Translations under genes and position numbers: made by a program
DNA from: Amblyornis subalaris
Lineage: Eukaryota > Chordata > Aves > Passeriformes > Ptilonorhynchidae
Direction of reading: 5' to 3'
Assembly: GCA_018881555.1 (NCBI GenBank)
Contig: JACAXG010000012.1
Span: 1,674,001 to 1,738,000 of the forward strand
DNA: 64,000 nucleotides
The notes under the pieces: generated by a model
Told to the model about the DNA's origin: nothing
Database searches by the model: none
The model's input: the letters and a program-made list of their open reading frames with translations, nothing else
Part shown: piece after piece, positions 1-14,355 of the stretch
Numbering within the stretch: position 1 is the first letter of the stretch
Layout of the letters: every line of letters begins with the position of its first letter

Positions 1-3000
1 TCCATTGGCCTGGAGTTCAGTGCTGTGCTGGGAGGGAGGCTGGCCTGTCACAGCTGTTTCCAAAAATTGTTGTGCTACTGATCATGGCAAGTCTCTGATG
101 AAGATCTAAAACTGGAATAGTAGCACTGGGGCCCATGCTGTCTAAGACACTGGTGGAGATGGTTGAGGCCAGGACAGGGGTAGCAGGATCTTGAGGTTCT
201 GGTGGAAGTGATTCTCAGAAAGCTGGGTGCAGGAGTGTAGCGTTGCTGTACAGCTGGGAAATGGTGATATGGAGAGGCTACATTGGGGCCCTTAGCAAAG
301 GGAAAGAAATGGACAGGAGGTACTTCCACAAAATTGTGTGACATAGTTTATTTAGTGGGTTTTGTTCTTGCTGCTGCTCCCTGTTATAAGCAACAAATTA
401 ACACAGTCATGCAACTGGATGGATTATGTAAAGACTTCTGTGACAGAATGTCTCTTACCGAGATTGCAAAATCTTTGAAACAAAACTTCTGGCTTTGTAA
501 TTTGTATTACTCCAGGAATGAGCACTCAGTTCTTGTTCTTGAGCACTCAGTTCTTGTTCTGTAGGATTAGTTTGATGGAAGTTTATATCGAAATTCAAAG
601 GTAAGTGCTGTACTTAATACAGGCACAGACTTAATTTATTCGATTGAATTGACCTGTTAGCAATGAACTTTTGAAAGAAAAACGAAATGCAAGGCTTCAT
701 AAAACTGTGACTTTTGGTAGCTTGTATTACAATCTCTAGCATGTTCAACTCAGTACAGACTTGCAGCTGAGTTCCAATTGGAAATTGGTATTGATTGATT
801 ACGTTGCTCATTTAACATTCCAGCATGCTGCAACAATAATGCAACAGACCATGATAAAATGGGATGTGATCTAACAGGACATGACTGATGGGATGAGAGT
901 AAAATGCTGGGTTTGCTAGTAGTGCTGTGCAGTAGCTCAGATTGGCATCTTGTGTGCTTTGATTGTTCATTTCATTTTACTGTCATCCTACTGAGTTGAA
1001 CATTTTAAAAGACAATGGCATTTTTCCATCTGTAAGTCATGGAAAGACAGATGGATGTGGAGATTCTCCACCTACAGCTCCTTGACTGAATGCCACTGCC
1101 CACTTAGTGGTAGAGAAATCCCTTCTGGAAAATTAGAATGTCCTTAAATATACTCTATTGTGACATGCTTTTTTAATATTGGAACTTACAGATATTTTTA
1201 ATTCTTCTTTTAATGAGTACAAGTAAAACAAACTGATTCTTATCAACATAGCTGCTATATTATAAACACTGCTTCTGTTACACTGAAGTTAATCCCCAGT
1301 CCTGTTACCAGAAACTCATCCTTATTAAAGTAACATTAAGAGCTTCTTTTTATTGATCTGCTCCTTTCACTTAATGATAGGAACTTACTGATGTTTTAAT
1401 AATAACCTTGCAAGCTTTATCTCATTTTATTTCAATGTGTGTTACAGATAGATGCTATGGAAACTAACTTAGCATAAACATTTTGCAGATGTCTTTAAAG
1501 GTTAAGGAAAAAAATATTTAGTTGCACTGCATGTTAACAAAGATGGTTGAAAAACTACAAGATAAAAGAGAGCCTCGAGTATGAACATCAAAGAATTGTT
1601 AATGACAAGAAATACCATTAGGGTTAGCATCCCTTTTGTTTCAGCCCGCTCACACCTGCAGTGTGTTGCAGAGTCTGTCTTTGTNGGCACATGTGAATTA
1701 CTTCCATTAGCATTTATAGAAAAGTGGCTGCAAAACAACAGAAATGTACTCCTGGTTTTCTCTGTTGCTCCAAAAAGTCGGATATTAGGTTCTCTGTGGG
1801 TTTCCTTCAAGGTACAGTATCTTATTGTAAAGGAGACTATAGACCCAGGATTCCGTTGATTGCAAATGAGCAAGGTTGAAAGGAGAGGAGAGCTTTTGAT
1901 ACTGCTAGAGAACTAATATAAGCAACTACAAGAAGCACACATAAGAAGCTCAGACATTAGCAATAGCAAAATCAGAGCGTGAAATTCAGATTAGCCCTCC
2001 ACAGGCTGTGAGAGGGAGGGGGTATTGGAAGACTTGGCATGGCTCAAGGTGTAACCTGTTTCATTTGGCCCCTGAAAATTTTTAACAGATGGTGGGACCA
2101 GCTGTCTTTTTCAGCCATTTAATAAACTCTTCGGTGGTAACAGTTTGGGAAGTGGGGGGTTTTGAGTTTTAGGCCAGAGGAAAAAATAAAGAAATCTGTC
2201 CCAATTGTCTTTGCCAAATAGAGAAGTCTGGAAACATTATGAAGAGTTTAAGTGAAAAATCTAATTGATGATACTGTCCTGATTATACATTTCAACAGAA
2301 GAGGAAAAAAAGAACTGCCTGTGCCCAAGTGGACAGTGCATTAAAAAAATGCCTGTTATGTTGTTATCTTCATCTGTCATTTTAATTTCAGCTCTTGCAA
2401 AGAGGCACGTAATGAGAAATTTTAAATGAACTATAGAATGAGAAACTTACTTTTTGAGACATAATACTAGGTCAAAGAAACAGGCAGGATGATCTCTTAT
2501 ATTAAAACCGAAAAATACCTTTTGGATAAGATCAGGTTTACACAGTCTGCCTAGGTGAGGACAGCAGTCACTGAACTTGNATAACACAGTGTTATAAAAT
2601 GACAATAAACTGCCATTTTAGAAACATACAACGTTGATCCTCTAATAAAAGCCTTAGTGATATGTGGGATTTTGTTTATTACGAGACTTTACAAAAAAAA
2701 AATTCACTGCAGCTGTATTTCTTCAGTTAAATTAATTTTTTTGAATTAACATTTACAACACAACACTTAAATGGCAACTTTCAATTATATGAGATGTTTT
2801 ATTTAAAAAGCATGTCTAGTGTCTTTGAACAGAACAGTTCTTTTTGCACATTTACATGCTACCCAGCTGAGCAGCCAACCCTTCCATTTGACAACGGCTT
2901 TGTTCTGCCTACAGGCCTATTATAAGCCCTAGATTGTTTGCCCTTAATAAATTGCAACAATAAGACAGAAACCTCTTTCAGGTTAAGAGAAATAAAACAC

Positions 3001-6000
3001 GTTGCCTACATAGCAAAGCATATGAAGTTTAATAATGACAGCAGAAACATATCTACTAAATCTCATTTGCTTTGCTCCCGGATCACTGCGGTTAAGATAG
3101 TACAGAAAGGTTAGCATCTTTCTATGCATCAAACAAAAGATTAAAGAAAACAAGAGTGGGACAAAACAACTCTAGCTGCAGATTGGTTTTTTTCTTCACA
3201 ATATAAAATCATACTGAATGCTATGTAAAGAGACTAGTGGGAGCTAAACAGAAAGAAATATGAACATTATTAAATGTAGAGAAAAAAAATGTTTGTAACT
3301 GAAATAAAACATGATTTCATATTATCAAAAGGGACAAAAGAGTGCAAATTATTCAAATTGAAGAATTTATACTACTTTCCAATGTGTTGGTGTGTTTCTG
3401 CTTGTGTGTGCCTTTCAGGCCCTCCACTGAATCAGAAAGCCCTACCAATTTTGCTTTTACAGCAGCTAATGGGCATTCTTCTGTTGCTCAAGTGTTGGTG
3501 GGGAATTTGTGATCTTGAACAAAATTGTTAAGCCCTGTTTCTGAGGCCCCATTGGTAACATTCAGCTGTCAGCTGTGTTGTGTTTGCTGAGATTGTTAGA
3601 GATGGCTACCTTTGTTGAATTTACATTTGCATGTTTTTTTCACTTAAGCTGGNAATTCCCAATGATTTTTAGAGTATATCTGCAAATTATGGAGAAAATA
3701 GGAGGTAAAGTGCAAAAAGGACAACACTCCAGACTCCCTGTGCAACAGTACAATTGAAGAATTGTAATACAACAGTAATTGAAGAAGGTGAGCATACTTG
3801 TCTTTAAACCACTAGGTATTAGCAATTTGAAAGAGTTTTCTCTATTAGAAACTCATTAGGAACTCAATACAGTGCTTTCAGAAAGAAATTTCAGTCACTG
3901 TTCCATTTATAGTTTACATTTTTAAAATTCTTTTTTTAATTTGCAGATGGAGGTTCTGACAATATAAGTATTTCTTTGCTTTGATTCTAAGAGAAGTACA
4001 TACACATAGTACTTGGAAATGTTGCTGACAAGTTAAAAGTGATACAAACTCAGAGGAAATGCAGTGTTTATGACAGGTATTGATTCGACTGAGTTAAAGG
4101 CTACTTTTCTTTTAAGCTATGTACAATACTCTGAGGACTATTAGGTATTTTCTTGGGAAATTTCACTATTTTCTACTGAAATTTCTGCTGCCATTTCTTC
4201 TGCTCAGTCACAACATGCAGGAAACATCACTGTCATCCTGCTCTCACAGGAAAGGGACAGTGAAGATCAAGGTGGTCATGGTTTTTATCTCTGTCTTTCT
4301 TTGTGTTAAAAGAATTAGAGGCAGGTTCTTCATTGTCTCTGCCACAGTGCAGTGACAAGGTGCCAGCTTCGCTGCTTCTTCCAACTGCTGCACAGAACCA
4401 AATGGAGAGCACATAATTTGTTATTTCTGAGAGGGCAAAGCTTTCCTGGTTTACTGTGTGGCTTCCTACAGTGCTAATCTCTGTTGTATCCAGTTTCTGG
4501 GTGACACTTGGAAGAGGACTTTCAAAGGATGGACATGAAGAGAGAAGTATTAATGGTCTTTGATAAGAGAGAAATTAATGGATTTGGGAACTATGGAGTA
4601 GAAAACTTCTATGAGAGAGACTTAGAAGAAAAGAGAGTAAGCTATGTGAGACAGGAAAAAAAAGACATGAACCATTAAGTTTCGTGGTAGAGGTGACCTT
4701 TAGTAAATTTTGAAGATTATTCTCATCACATAGTATAATAAAGCATTAGATCATCTTGCAGAGTGTCTTAAAATGTATATATCACCTATAGTAGAAAATC
4801 ACTTTAAAATGCTTTGGAAGCTTCTTGAAAAGGCAAGTGGTATAGTTACTGACTACAAATAGGTTTGTTTAGAACAAAATTACAAATGGACTACAAATTT
4901 GAATTCTGAAAGTAAAGGCAAATAAAATATACCAGGTATAAAATTTCTACCTTTTCTACAATAGGAAATTGCCATAATACTGCAATCTGTATCATGAGAT
5001 CTGGTTTCCCTTTCAACGATCACTAAAAAATCTTCAATTTTTGATGGTTCAAAGTAAAACATCTGTTTTTTCTAGGCCTGGAGTACTTCATCAGTATCAG
5101 GTTTTTAAATTATTATGTTATAATCATTATCTTATATCTTACTGTAAGCTTTGGAAAAAGTCTTTCTTGTCATCATTTTACAGAAAATACCAGCATAACA
5201 AAAAAAATCCTGGAATTAATAATTTTCAAAAATAGTAATTGTTCAGTATGCTAGAAATTTAGTCATTTTAACTTAAGAAAAATAGCCTACCAAGCAGGTG
5301 ATAAAAATCAAAAGTAGGTGATAAATAGTATATATTATTAGCAAATGCTTCTCCAGACATCCCTCTATAAATATTCTATTAGATGGTGTGATGTAAATAT
5401 CTTTTCTGTGATTTATCCATCATATTTATAAGCATATTGAAGCAAAAATAGTGGTAATCCTTCATCTAAGGAGATTGTTTTCTTCTGTAGGAATGATGTA
5501 GTCTAAAAAAACCCTTATTTTTCCCCTTTTACTGGGATTCATTATATTGCAAGAAATTATTTACTTCTTTAGACAAATTGCACAGAGATGGATATCTCTA
5601 ACATATATTTAGGTTTTCACCTTCAAATTAAACAGACCAAGAGATACCGGAAAAATACCAAAAAATCAAAATATATCATTTTGATTTTTCCAGCTCAATC
5701 TTTTAAAAACCCATGCTTCTCTTTTCTCCATATGTGAAAAAGATCTCAGATGTTTACAGCCCATTTGCAATTAAATACATAATCTGTCAGCTCAACCAGA
5801 CTAAATCTGGGTACTTTCACTAAAATCATACTGCTTTTGACAAAATAATTAATCAGTAGCTGGAAAATCGTTTTTGCCAATAGCTCAGATACACTCTTGA
5901 GAGGCAGGAATACAAACTTGTTCTCAATATCTTATGAGTCTTCATTTAGCTCTTTGTATATCAGGGTGTATTGATAAGGGACAACAACAAAACCTGGATT

Positions 6001-9000
6001 GAAACTTACAACATCAAGGAAGGGTGCTGAACAAGGGTTAGATACAAATAATTGTCCACATCCTCTAAATTGTTCTGAACGGTCAAGACTGAAAAATAGC
6101 CCAAACTTCTATTCCTGTTTTGTACTCTCCAGACTTCCATGATATGAACATGCCAGTTACCTCATAAATAATGCCTGTAAGACTGTTAAAGGGAACCAGC
6201 CAAACATGGATCAAGAAGATGCTGGTAAGGGAAAAAAACAGTATCCCAAAACTTGGCTGATCCAGAAATACAGTTGTGTGTTTGTGCCTCATGTATTTGC
6301 GGAGCATCAGATTCACTATGTTTGATCATATACAGGAGTAGAAGGATTCACTGGAAAAAGTTGGTGGAACACTGACTGAGGGGAGCAGAAAACTGGCGTA
6401 GATAGAGGATCTACTTGAGGTGAAGGAAAATTAGCTCTTCTAACTCCTTCCATGTGTGAGATCAAGGAAATACAGATAGTAGCGTTACTTAATTCCCGAA
6501 GTTGTGTCAGTAGCAAACCTTGCAGATCTTTCTGCAAGGGGGGGTCATCACCACTGAGAGTGGTTGTTTTGATGATTGGCAGGTGAAACTAGAGCCTTGG
6601 ACAAAATCCTGTAGTGAAGAGTTTGCTAAAACAGAGAAAGGATGGGCTGTAAAAGTAAGCAAGTATCTAGTTATTTCTGCTCAGTTCAGTGTTAGAGTTG
6701 TAGAAGCAGATCTGGTGGTTCAGTACCGCCCACCTAATGTGTATTTTGTCTTTGTAAAGCAAAGGTGTTGGGCTCTGGTTTTTTACTTATCATATGCTCT
6801 AATTATTGTCCACCAGGAAGAATAGAAATATAGGTGTTGTGGGTGTGTTGGCTTATTGCTTTATTTGCATAGGCTGCATGTTTGTGTCCTAATTGCCTCC
6901 ACACAGTCTCATTGCTTCCTCTCTGCCTGTCCAAGGTTATGTGGGCTTTCCACAGAAAGATCAACATCTGCTCATAATTCAAAAGTTGCTAAGAGAGTGT
7001 ACAACCGTCAGAAGAGACTGATGTGAAATCTGGGGGGTGGGAGGACTACAGAAAAGAGTTTGGATTTTGCAAGGGAAATTAGGTGGAACATCATATTATG
7101 TGGTCCCAATTTGTGTGCCTCTGCTCATCAATCCAACTCCCTGCTCTTCAGTAAAGTTCATATATGACATAGGACAAGGTATGTGATCCCCTGTGTTGCT
7201 TTTGATAAAAAAGTGATAATAACGTAATACTTCTGTATAGACAAGTTGTGAAGATAAATGCTTTAAAGATGATGTGCTCAAAGTGACTTAAGCTCCTCTC
7301 AATATACTCGTTGCACAGTTTGACCACCTTCTTACTCAGGACTGTCACAAGATTTTGCTTATTGATCCAATTTCCTTATTTCCACACAGCTTGGCAGCTG
7401 CACTCCTGATACTCAGAAAAATATCCTGAATATTATCCCCACACCTGGCTCGTATATCCTTACATACCCTGTCACTGGTAAACTTGGCAAGTTGACAGAA
7501 GTTTACAAAAAGAAAAAAGGGAAACTGTGAAGAATAATTGCTTTACTGGCTGGTGGCAGGAGAGAACAGGAAAGCGGAGACAAAGTTTCCACCCCCTTAT
7601 CTAGGTTGATTGTATATATGAGCTGAGTGTCAAAGGTGGCTGTGTATGGCTGCATAGAGTGAAATGTTACAGAACACCCCACAGAGATGAAAACAGCTTC
7701 AATCAATCACTCAGACTGAACTGCTCCACTCATCTTGGTATTCTCATGATCAGTGTCCCCAGCATTAGCGTGTGTAATTCCGTGCTCATTCTTAGCTTCT
7801 CCAGTCAGTCTCAGCACAGATATGCTGTCAGCCTGGAGGGTTACCTTTTCTCTCCACCTAGATGGTTAGCCTTTTGCTTCTGACCCTTCTCAAAATGCTG
7901 GCTTGCATTCAGACATCTGACCAGTAGCGTTAGTTCAGAGTCTGTGTAGCTCTATTTCCTTTTTCCTACATCCCTCCTCTGCTGCTTTCCAGTTGTTGGT
8001 GCTTTACTTGGAGCACTGCGAATAGTGTATAAATGATAGTGGATCAGCATATACCAAAGGAAAGAACAAAGCTGACCAAACTGTGCTATTTGTAAGTATT
8101 TACAAGAAAATACTGATCAGCTGGAGCTTGTCTGACTGGTGGAGCAACAGTAGACAGAGGAAGTGATTAGTTTTATAGGTAGTGTGATCAAAATCCCTGT
8201 GAAGGCTATAGAGAGCTGCAACTGAATTGACTCATTTGCCTCAAGTGAGGCATATGGTATCTAAATTAACAGCATAGGATCTCCCAGGAGGAGGAGGTCA
8301 TCAGAGTATCAGAAGGTTCAAGCAGAAAGTTCATTTTGTCTCTTTCTACATTAAATTCATGAGATACGGGAATGCTATACTAATTTGGAAAACTAGATTA
8401 AACTGAAGATGTAACACTTTCTCTTGAGTCTCTGCAGCAGAGTTTAATGGATACGGCTAAGCCCATTGTTAGAACTACCTCTAGCCTCACTGCGTACATT
8501 TCTAAAACTTTACTTAAGAGGAATTTTTATTACTATGTTCTCTTGTAAACAGTCTTACTTCTGGAATGCAAATTACCTTACCCTTAATGAGAACAGGTAG
8601 GAGAAATTCATAAATCAACTGATAACTGTATCTCATTAAAGAGAATTATTGGCACTATAGAGCAGCTTCTTTCTGCATCACTTCATGCACCAAGTACACT
8701 TAGCATGTGTAGCAATGGAAGTAGAAAAAAGTAGCAAATCGTGAGCCCAGTTCAGTTTTTATGGGCACCTCTTCTACTGCCTTCTGTAAGAATCTTGACA
8801 GAATATTATTTTTTGGCTCCATAGTCTTGTGCATTGATAAGAATGACAGCATTTTATAAAGTTACTCTGATGACACTGATGAAATTGCATGACTTGGCAT
8901 TTGGTTTTTTTCTCCAAACTTTCTTATTTGATGACAAAAAATTTGGAAAATGGTTCTTTGTGGTTTAGTGTGACCTCCTGAGAAGCAGTCAGTGGTTTTC

Positions 9001-12000
9001 AGTCACAGATTTCTGTATAATTTGCGCATTGGAGTGCTAGCNCTGCAGTATTATAGTCTTGTTCTTATTTCCAAGCATAAGAATTAGATAATTTAGATTA
9101 ATACATTTCAATTTGGTTGCAGTATCTGTCCTTTGCCATGGACTCTTCTCTCTTTCATATGTAATATGTGATTCTGTCAGCTCAATGTTAGTAGAATATG
9201 GGAGCTTCCTTCATGTAGTAGGAGAATAGGAATATGAGATTTACTGAGGGAGAGAAGCCAAAAAATGTACCCATTTGAAGATCTTTTTCCTACTCCGTCT
9301 CAGAGGTTCCAGAAGTGTGAGAAAAATTATTCTGTTCATTAGACTGGCTCAGGAGTCATGGCCATGCTGACACCCTCCTCTTGGAGAAAAATATCCTTTC
9401 TCCTNTTCTTGTCCTGGGTTCTCAAACAGCTGATCAAGCTGTTGTCCCTGAGCAATAGGGGCTGATTGAAGAGTGAAGTAAAATGTGATTTATTCCCAGA
9501 TTAGGGTTNTTTGCTTTGATTTGGTATGGCCAGCCAGCCAGCAAGAGGTACATGCCTCAGCCAGTACTGCTGAGGTTTCAGCTGAGCTGGGGTAAATTGT
9601 TTAAGTGGTTGGTGAGGAGCAGCCTGGTAATCTGTGTGCAGAACTGAGGCGAGGAGCTCCTCTTTCCAAGCCTGGAGCAGTTGTGTGTATGGCAATGGTT
9701 ATTCCCCTTGTAAAGAAGGGGAAGGAAGCTGACTCTGCTGCATAAGAGTATGGTGAGAATGACTTCACATGTTTATAGTTCTATGAGGATGGAAAGCATA
9801 ATACAAATATTATATATATTTGAAATAATTTTATTGATGGTATTTTTATTTTCAGAATTGGAGAGAGGCAAATTTATATTTGAGTAGTTCATGTAATTTA
9901 TGCATTTACCTATTTATGTATTATTCTGCACCACTTGGGGCATCAAGTTATGAAATGACACAGAAACATAATGTGCACTGCTTTCCTGAAAAGATCTTTC
10001 TGCCAGTCTAGGAGAGCAGTGTTCAGCTAGGGAGAGATACGTAATTTCAGAATTGTAATTGAAGTTTACCCCAANCTTTCATGGGACCCTGAGCCTCTGG
10101 TGGCAGTCAAGAAGACTGGTGTTTTTTAAAAAAAACCCTCTCAATTTAGAAATTTAGTTTTTCTAGGTCCCTTTCAAAAACTCTCCCCCTGTTGGGGGCA
10201 CTTACCTATGTCATCATTTATAGGCTGCCTTTCACTAACATGTATGTATTACTGGAAAAAACCTACCTTAAAAGCATTGTACAGAAAAGGTCTCCAGATT
10301 CTTTCCCATCGTGTGAAGACAGTCTCTCTTAGCTAAGACACCTTCAATGTAAGTCATGTACCATATCTGTGACCCTGTTTTGACCTTCAGAGTCTGACTA
10401 TTGGGCTTTTTCTTCTCATCTCTGTTTTTTTTCCCCAGCTAAGATGAAGTTGTTGAAGAGTTTGTATAGAGCACTTGCCTTTTATAACAAAGATTATGGA
10501 CTTTTTTTATACATTCTTGTTCAGTAGTCCTTGAAGAATGGGTTATTTCAAAAGGGATTCTTGAAATATTGAAAAATACTGCCATTAGAAAATACTTAAA
10601 TCTTTTCTGTACCAAAATGTTCTAAAATTACAGTGTGAGTTCATTAAGTAACAGGTGTATTTTTACAGTGTTGGATTAATCCATTCAGCCAAATCAATAG
10701 CAATGTGGCAGCCATATGGTCATCCAATATTTATGTGTAGATTGAACAATCATCTTCCTGGATAAACTTGGTGCTGTTTCCAGTTCTAACACAGTATAGA
10801 CACAGGCAGCTGTTTAATTTGTCAATAAATATACTAAGTAACTAAAATTAATTACCATGAGACCACATTTTTAGATAATATACTCCCTGTAGTTAAGAGG
10901 AGGCAAATAACAATTTAATTACCTTTTCATTCCATACTGAATAATTGCAATGCAAAAAAAAGGATAGTTGTATGTATCCGTAGTAATAAAATTGAAAGTT
11001 CCTGTCTGGTCTTCCCCAAACAAATGCATTCCATCAAAAATACAGAGGCTTTTTTTACCTAATGTTTCCCCAAATGAGAAGACAAGCAGGGTGCACACAG
11101 CAGATCCTTTGCAGCTGCTCACCAGTGTCTTGGCTTGCTTTCCATTTTGTAGAAGTCCATTTCTAGCTATTGGAGTCGTGACATGCAGCCATGTATGCCA
11201 GAGGCAGAAAGGCATTTTCAGAGAATTTGAAACGATCATTTTGAACTAGAAAGTGTCCCAGGCATTCCAAGTAGAGCCAAGAATAACACTTTCAATATTG
11301 TTATGATTAAGAGCCTGATTCTTTTTTAAAGTGTGGGAGCAAGGGAAGGAAGTATGTCCAAAAATGTTCACCAGTGTTCCCCAAGACAGGAGGAGTCACA
11401 AAGGGCCAGCCAAGGAAGGAGCAGAAAAAGAATACATTAAGATATTTAAACCTTTGACAACAGGCGGTAAAACTTCGTGAGGCATGAAACTTATTCTACT
11501 TTTCTTAAAGGGCAGCTCAGCTTTCAGCAGTTTGGGAAATCCTCTATTAATCTTTGTCAAATCCACGCCTAGACTGGGAAATGTTAAGGCAAGCCTTTAA
11601 ATCCTAAATGTGCCTTTACATGCACCGATCTTGTCTAGGGTTTTGTGTTTTTCCCTTATGCACAGAAAAAAGCAGGAGATACCATAGCAGGTTTTAATGT
11701 TTCTTTTATTTTCATCTACTGATGTTCAAATTACACTGGTCATTCCTCTTATTATGCCAGTCATGTTGCCTACTGTAAAAATTTGAATATGCTGAAGTAA
11801 ATAAGAATGGTATTAATAGCGTATAACTCAGAGCTGTTGGCAGTGTATCCACACATGCTTGAAGCTGTATACCTAGGGTAATTTACCTTCTGGTGAAACT
11901 TCTTTGCTGTTGTGGATAGATGGTTTCTGTTAGTATGTCTTTAATCCAGACAAAATGAGGGATGGTGTGAAGACACTGCCTTCTGGAGCAAGCTTATTAA

Positions 12001-12100
12001 AGCCTTTTCAGGTTTAAATTCTGCCACCTCTCATGGACAGCTTGACTAGGAGGGTTGGCTAAATGTTAATGCAGCTGTTCATTTAAAAATTATCCTGTTC
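1..12100. other. AT-rich intergenic region upstream of SP5
   Basis: I see no supportable gene in these 12 kb. Open frames are short (mostly 60-125 codons), often start at non-ATG codons, and show no recognisable domain or splice-site pairing. In mammals the 3' part of MYO3B lies upstream of SP5, but no myosin-like exon was recognised. The only small structure worth noting is a 21-bp tandem duplication at 520-560. Single Ns occur at 1685, 2580, 3653, 9042, 9405, 9509 and 10075. Confidence 0.6.
520..560. repeat. Two-copy 21-bp tandem repeat
   Basis: The 21-bp unit beginning GAGCACTCAGTTC at 520 is followed immediately by a second copy at 541 that is identical over 20 bases. It is a simple local duplication with no evident function. 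Confidence 0.8.
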
Positions 12101-12127
12101 TGGTTCTTTGTCACAATTGCTAAAAAC

Positions 12128-13050
12128 AGTGTTTTATTGAAAGCAACCCAGGAACCCCAAGCTGGGGGCAGGCAGGTGGCCAGAGCCCGTCAAAGCTTCC
12201 AGGGTTATTCATGGCTACGCTGGAAGAGCTGAGGGACTGATCACAGGAGGGACTGGTGGGGTTATGGCAGGGGACTGCAAATGTCTTCAAAGGGACTGTG
12301 GATGTCATGAGAGGACCTGGCTGTGCCAGTGTGAGCCATCACTGGGACAGGCTCTGGGGTGGGCTCCAGGATGAGGTGCTTGGGGCCCCAGAAGTCAGAG
12401 GCACAGCAGAAACCATGGAGAGGACCATTGGCATGCAAGCAGCTGTTATTCCCAAGTATTTTTTTCTCTGCTATCTGCATTCAAACTAAGGTCCCCGGTG
12501 CCCTGCATGGTGGTACAGCCACTCTGGGATACCTGAATTTGAAAAATCCTGATTTTTAAGACACCTATTTATGAAATGGTGATGGTGACTCCTGGTTTAC
12601 ATCCACCGTGTTTAAATCGACAGTAGCCATCCAGCCCAGCGCAGCCTGAGCCCCTCTCACCCCGGGGGTGGTAGGGGTCTCGCCGCCCACTGTAGTAGGC
12701 AGGGTCCCGTGGAGGCAGTGGGGCTGTGGGAGCCGGGCTCCTTGCGCCTCAGCCCCGTGGCTGGAGCAATTCAGGCCCCGGCTCTTTGCGTCCGGGCCGC
12801 CGTGCTGCCCCCGGCTGTCCCCGGCTGCCTCCCCGGTGGGCCCAAGCGCCGCTCTGGCCCCTACAGCCCCTCCAGTTGGGTCCGGCCCCGTGGTCTGCGG
12901 GCCAAAGCTCCCCGCCGGGCTGTGCTTTTCAGCGCCGCTCTCCGAGCGGCCCCTGGCCCGGCTGCGCCGCCAGAAGCACCCCCCGCCCCCCCCGCCGGCG
13001 GCGCGCCGCCTTCCGCGCTGCAACTCATCTCTGGTTTACACTAGGACGTA
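12128..13050 (-). other. Possible antisense non-coding transcription unit with CpG-island start
   Basis: A GC- and CpG-rich block (about 12,650-13,040) could serve as a promoter. Reading leftwards on the minus strand, a canonical AATAAA poly(A) signal (complement of TTTATT at 12,133-12,138) lies about 900 nt downstream. The minus strand has an open frame over 12,565-13,023, but it starts at a non-ATG codon and is Gly/Ala/Arg-rich, as expected from GC-rich non-coding DNA. I favour a lncRNA or simply a CpG island over a protein gene. Both the transcript and its direction are inferred. Confidence 0.25.
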
Positions 13051-13655
13051 GCGGCAGCCCATTTCTCATGGAAATAGTGCTTTGTGTAGCTGAATTGACA
13101 TTTGGCCTTGATACCTGTATCTCCTGATAACTGAAACAAATTTCTAAAATAAATATTGTACTTTGATCTTCCAGCCCTGCATTTTTAATGACAGCTCTGA
13201 ACATCACTTCATTAAGAATACATTTCAGGAGACTGAAATGCTCCGAGTTTGAACACTAATTATTTGTACAGAAAATTATGACTGCANCGTTTCATTTTTC
13301 AGCCCATTGGTTTCTTCCAGAAATGAGAATTTATTCTTCATTTTTAAGTAATGTGCTTTCTTGGATGCAGATTTATGGCATTTGTAGTGTGGTAGCTGTA
13401 TAGAAACTTACCCAGCTTTCCACTAACTCTTTTGTAACTTGTCAAATCGTTTTGAACCGTCGAGATATCTGGGGAAATAACGTACTTTAAAGAATGGAGG
13501 GAATCTCGGTGTGTTCAGTGTCTCCTGAAATACCTATCCACTCGCATTTCGTTTAGAAACATTGTTCTGAGTATTCTTCTGGCAATTATTAGGTAAAACG
13601 AATTAACAAAAATCGAGGTAGGAATTAAATCGGGCATCTCGCAGGACTCCGGGGT
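13050..13655. other. Short AT-rich spacer between CpG islands
   Basis: I see no gene or repeat here. It separates two CpG-rich blocks upstream of SP5. Confidence 0.5.
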
Positions 13656-13659
13656 TGGC

Positions 13660-14220
13660 ATAAGTTTGAGGATGCAGAGGTTTAGGGACAACGCAAGTGC
13701 GAGGGCCGCCGTTTTGCTTGTCTGGGTTATTGCTCCTCCAGGGAGCAGAGGTGGGGGTCGGGCTCCCCCCGTCGGGGTTCCCCCTCGGCTCCGGCTGCCC
13801 TGGCTACAAATCAGAGTCGAGGGGACAACGAGTGCACTCCTGCCCCGATGCGACTCCAGTGGCGCGGCTGGAGTTTGGCAGTGAGCCGGGGGCACCCGAC
13901 GGCTGCGGGCGGAGGTGTGCGGGGCTATGCCTATGTGCGCGCCCTCCCGGCCGCGCTCCTGGCCGGGCTTCGCTGTGGTTCCCCGTTTCCCGCCACGTCC
14001 CGTGTGGACGCGGCGCAGCCCCCGGCGGATTGCGCATCGGCGGTACTGGGAAGTGATCGTGTGTGGTGGATGGAGGTGCCGGACCCCGTGAGCCCTGCAC
14101 CCTCGCAGGCGAATGGGGAAACCTACCGCCCACAGCCTCACGCCCTGGCGGGGGCTGCTCCCCGGCCGCGGGGTCCTGCAGGAGCGGGGAGCCCTGCCTC
14201 CATGCATCAGTGCGTGNTAA
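13660..14220. promoter_or_regulatory. CpG island upstream of SP5 (distal)
   Basis: This block is GC-rich and dense in CpG, unlike the AT-rich DNA on its left. Long open frames appear on both strands in several frames at once, which is typical of CpG islands without coding content. It lies about 2 kb upstream of the SP5 start and may be part of the SP5 regulatory landscape or a lncRNA promoter. Confidence 0.5.
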
Positions 14221-14355
14221 AAGCGCTGTATGCGGGACCCTTGTCTCCCTGTTGCCGACCTGGTGAAGCGGTTACCTGGCACATGGGAAGAGCTTGATAT
14301 GGCTGATGCGTGGTGTTACATGGGGTCGAGCTTTTATTTCTCCCCAGGACTCAAT

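Noticed and set aside
1..12100. Possible 3' exons of MYO3B, expected upstream by synteny
   Set aside because: No myosin or kinase-like segment was recognised in any frame. The region is probably intergenic.
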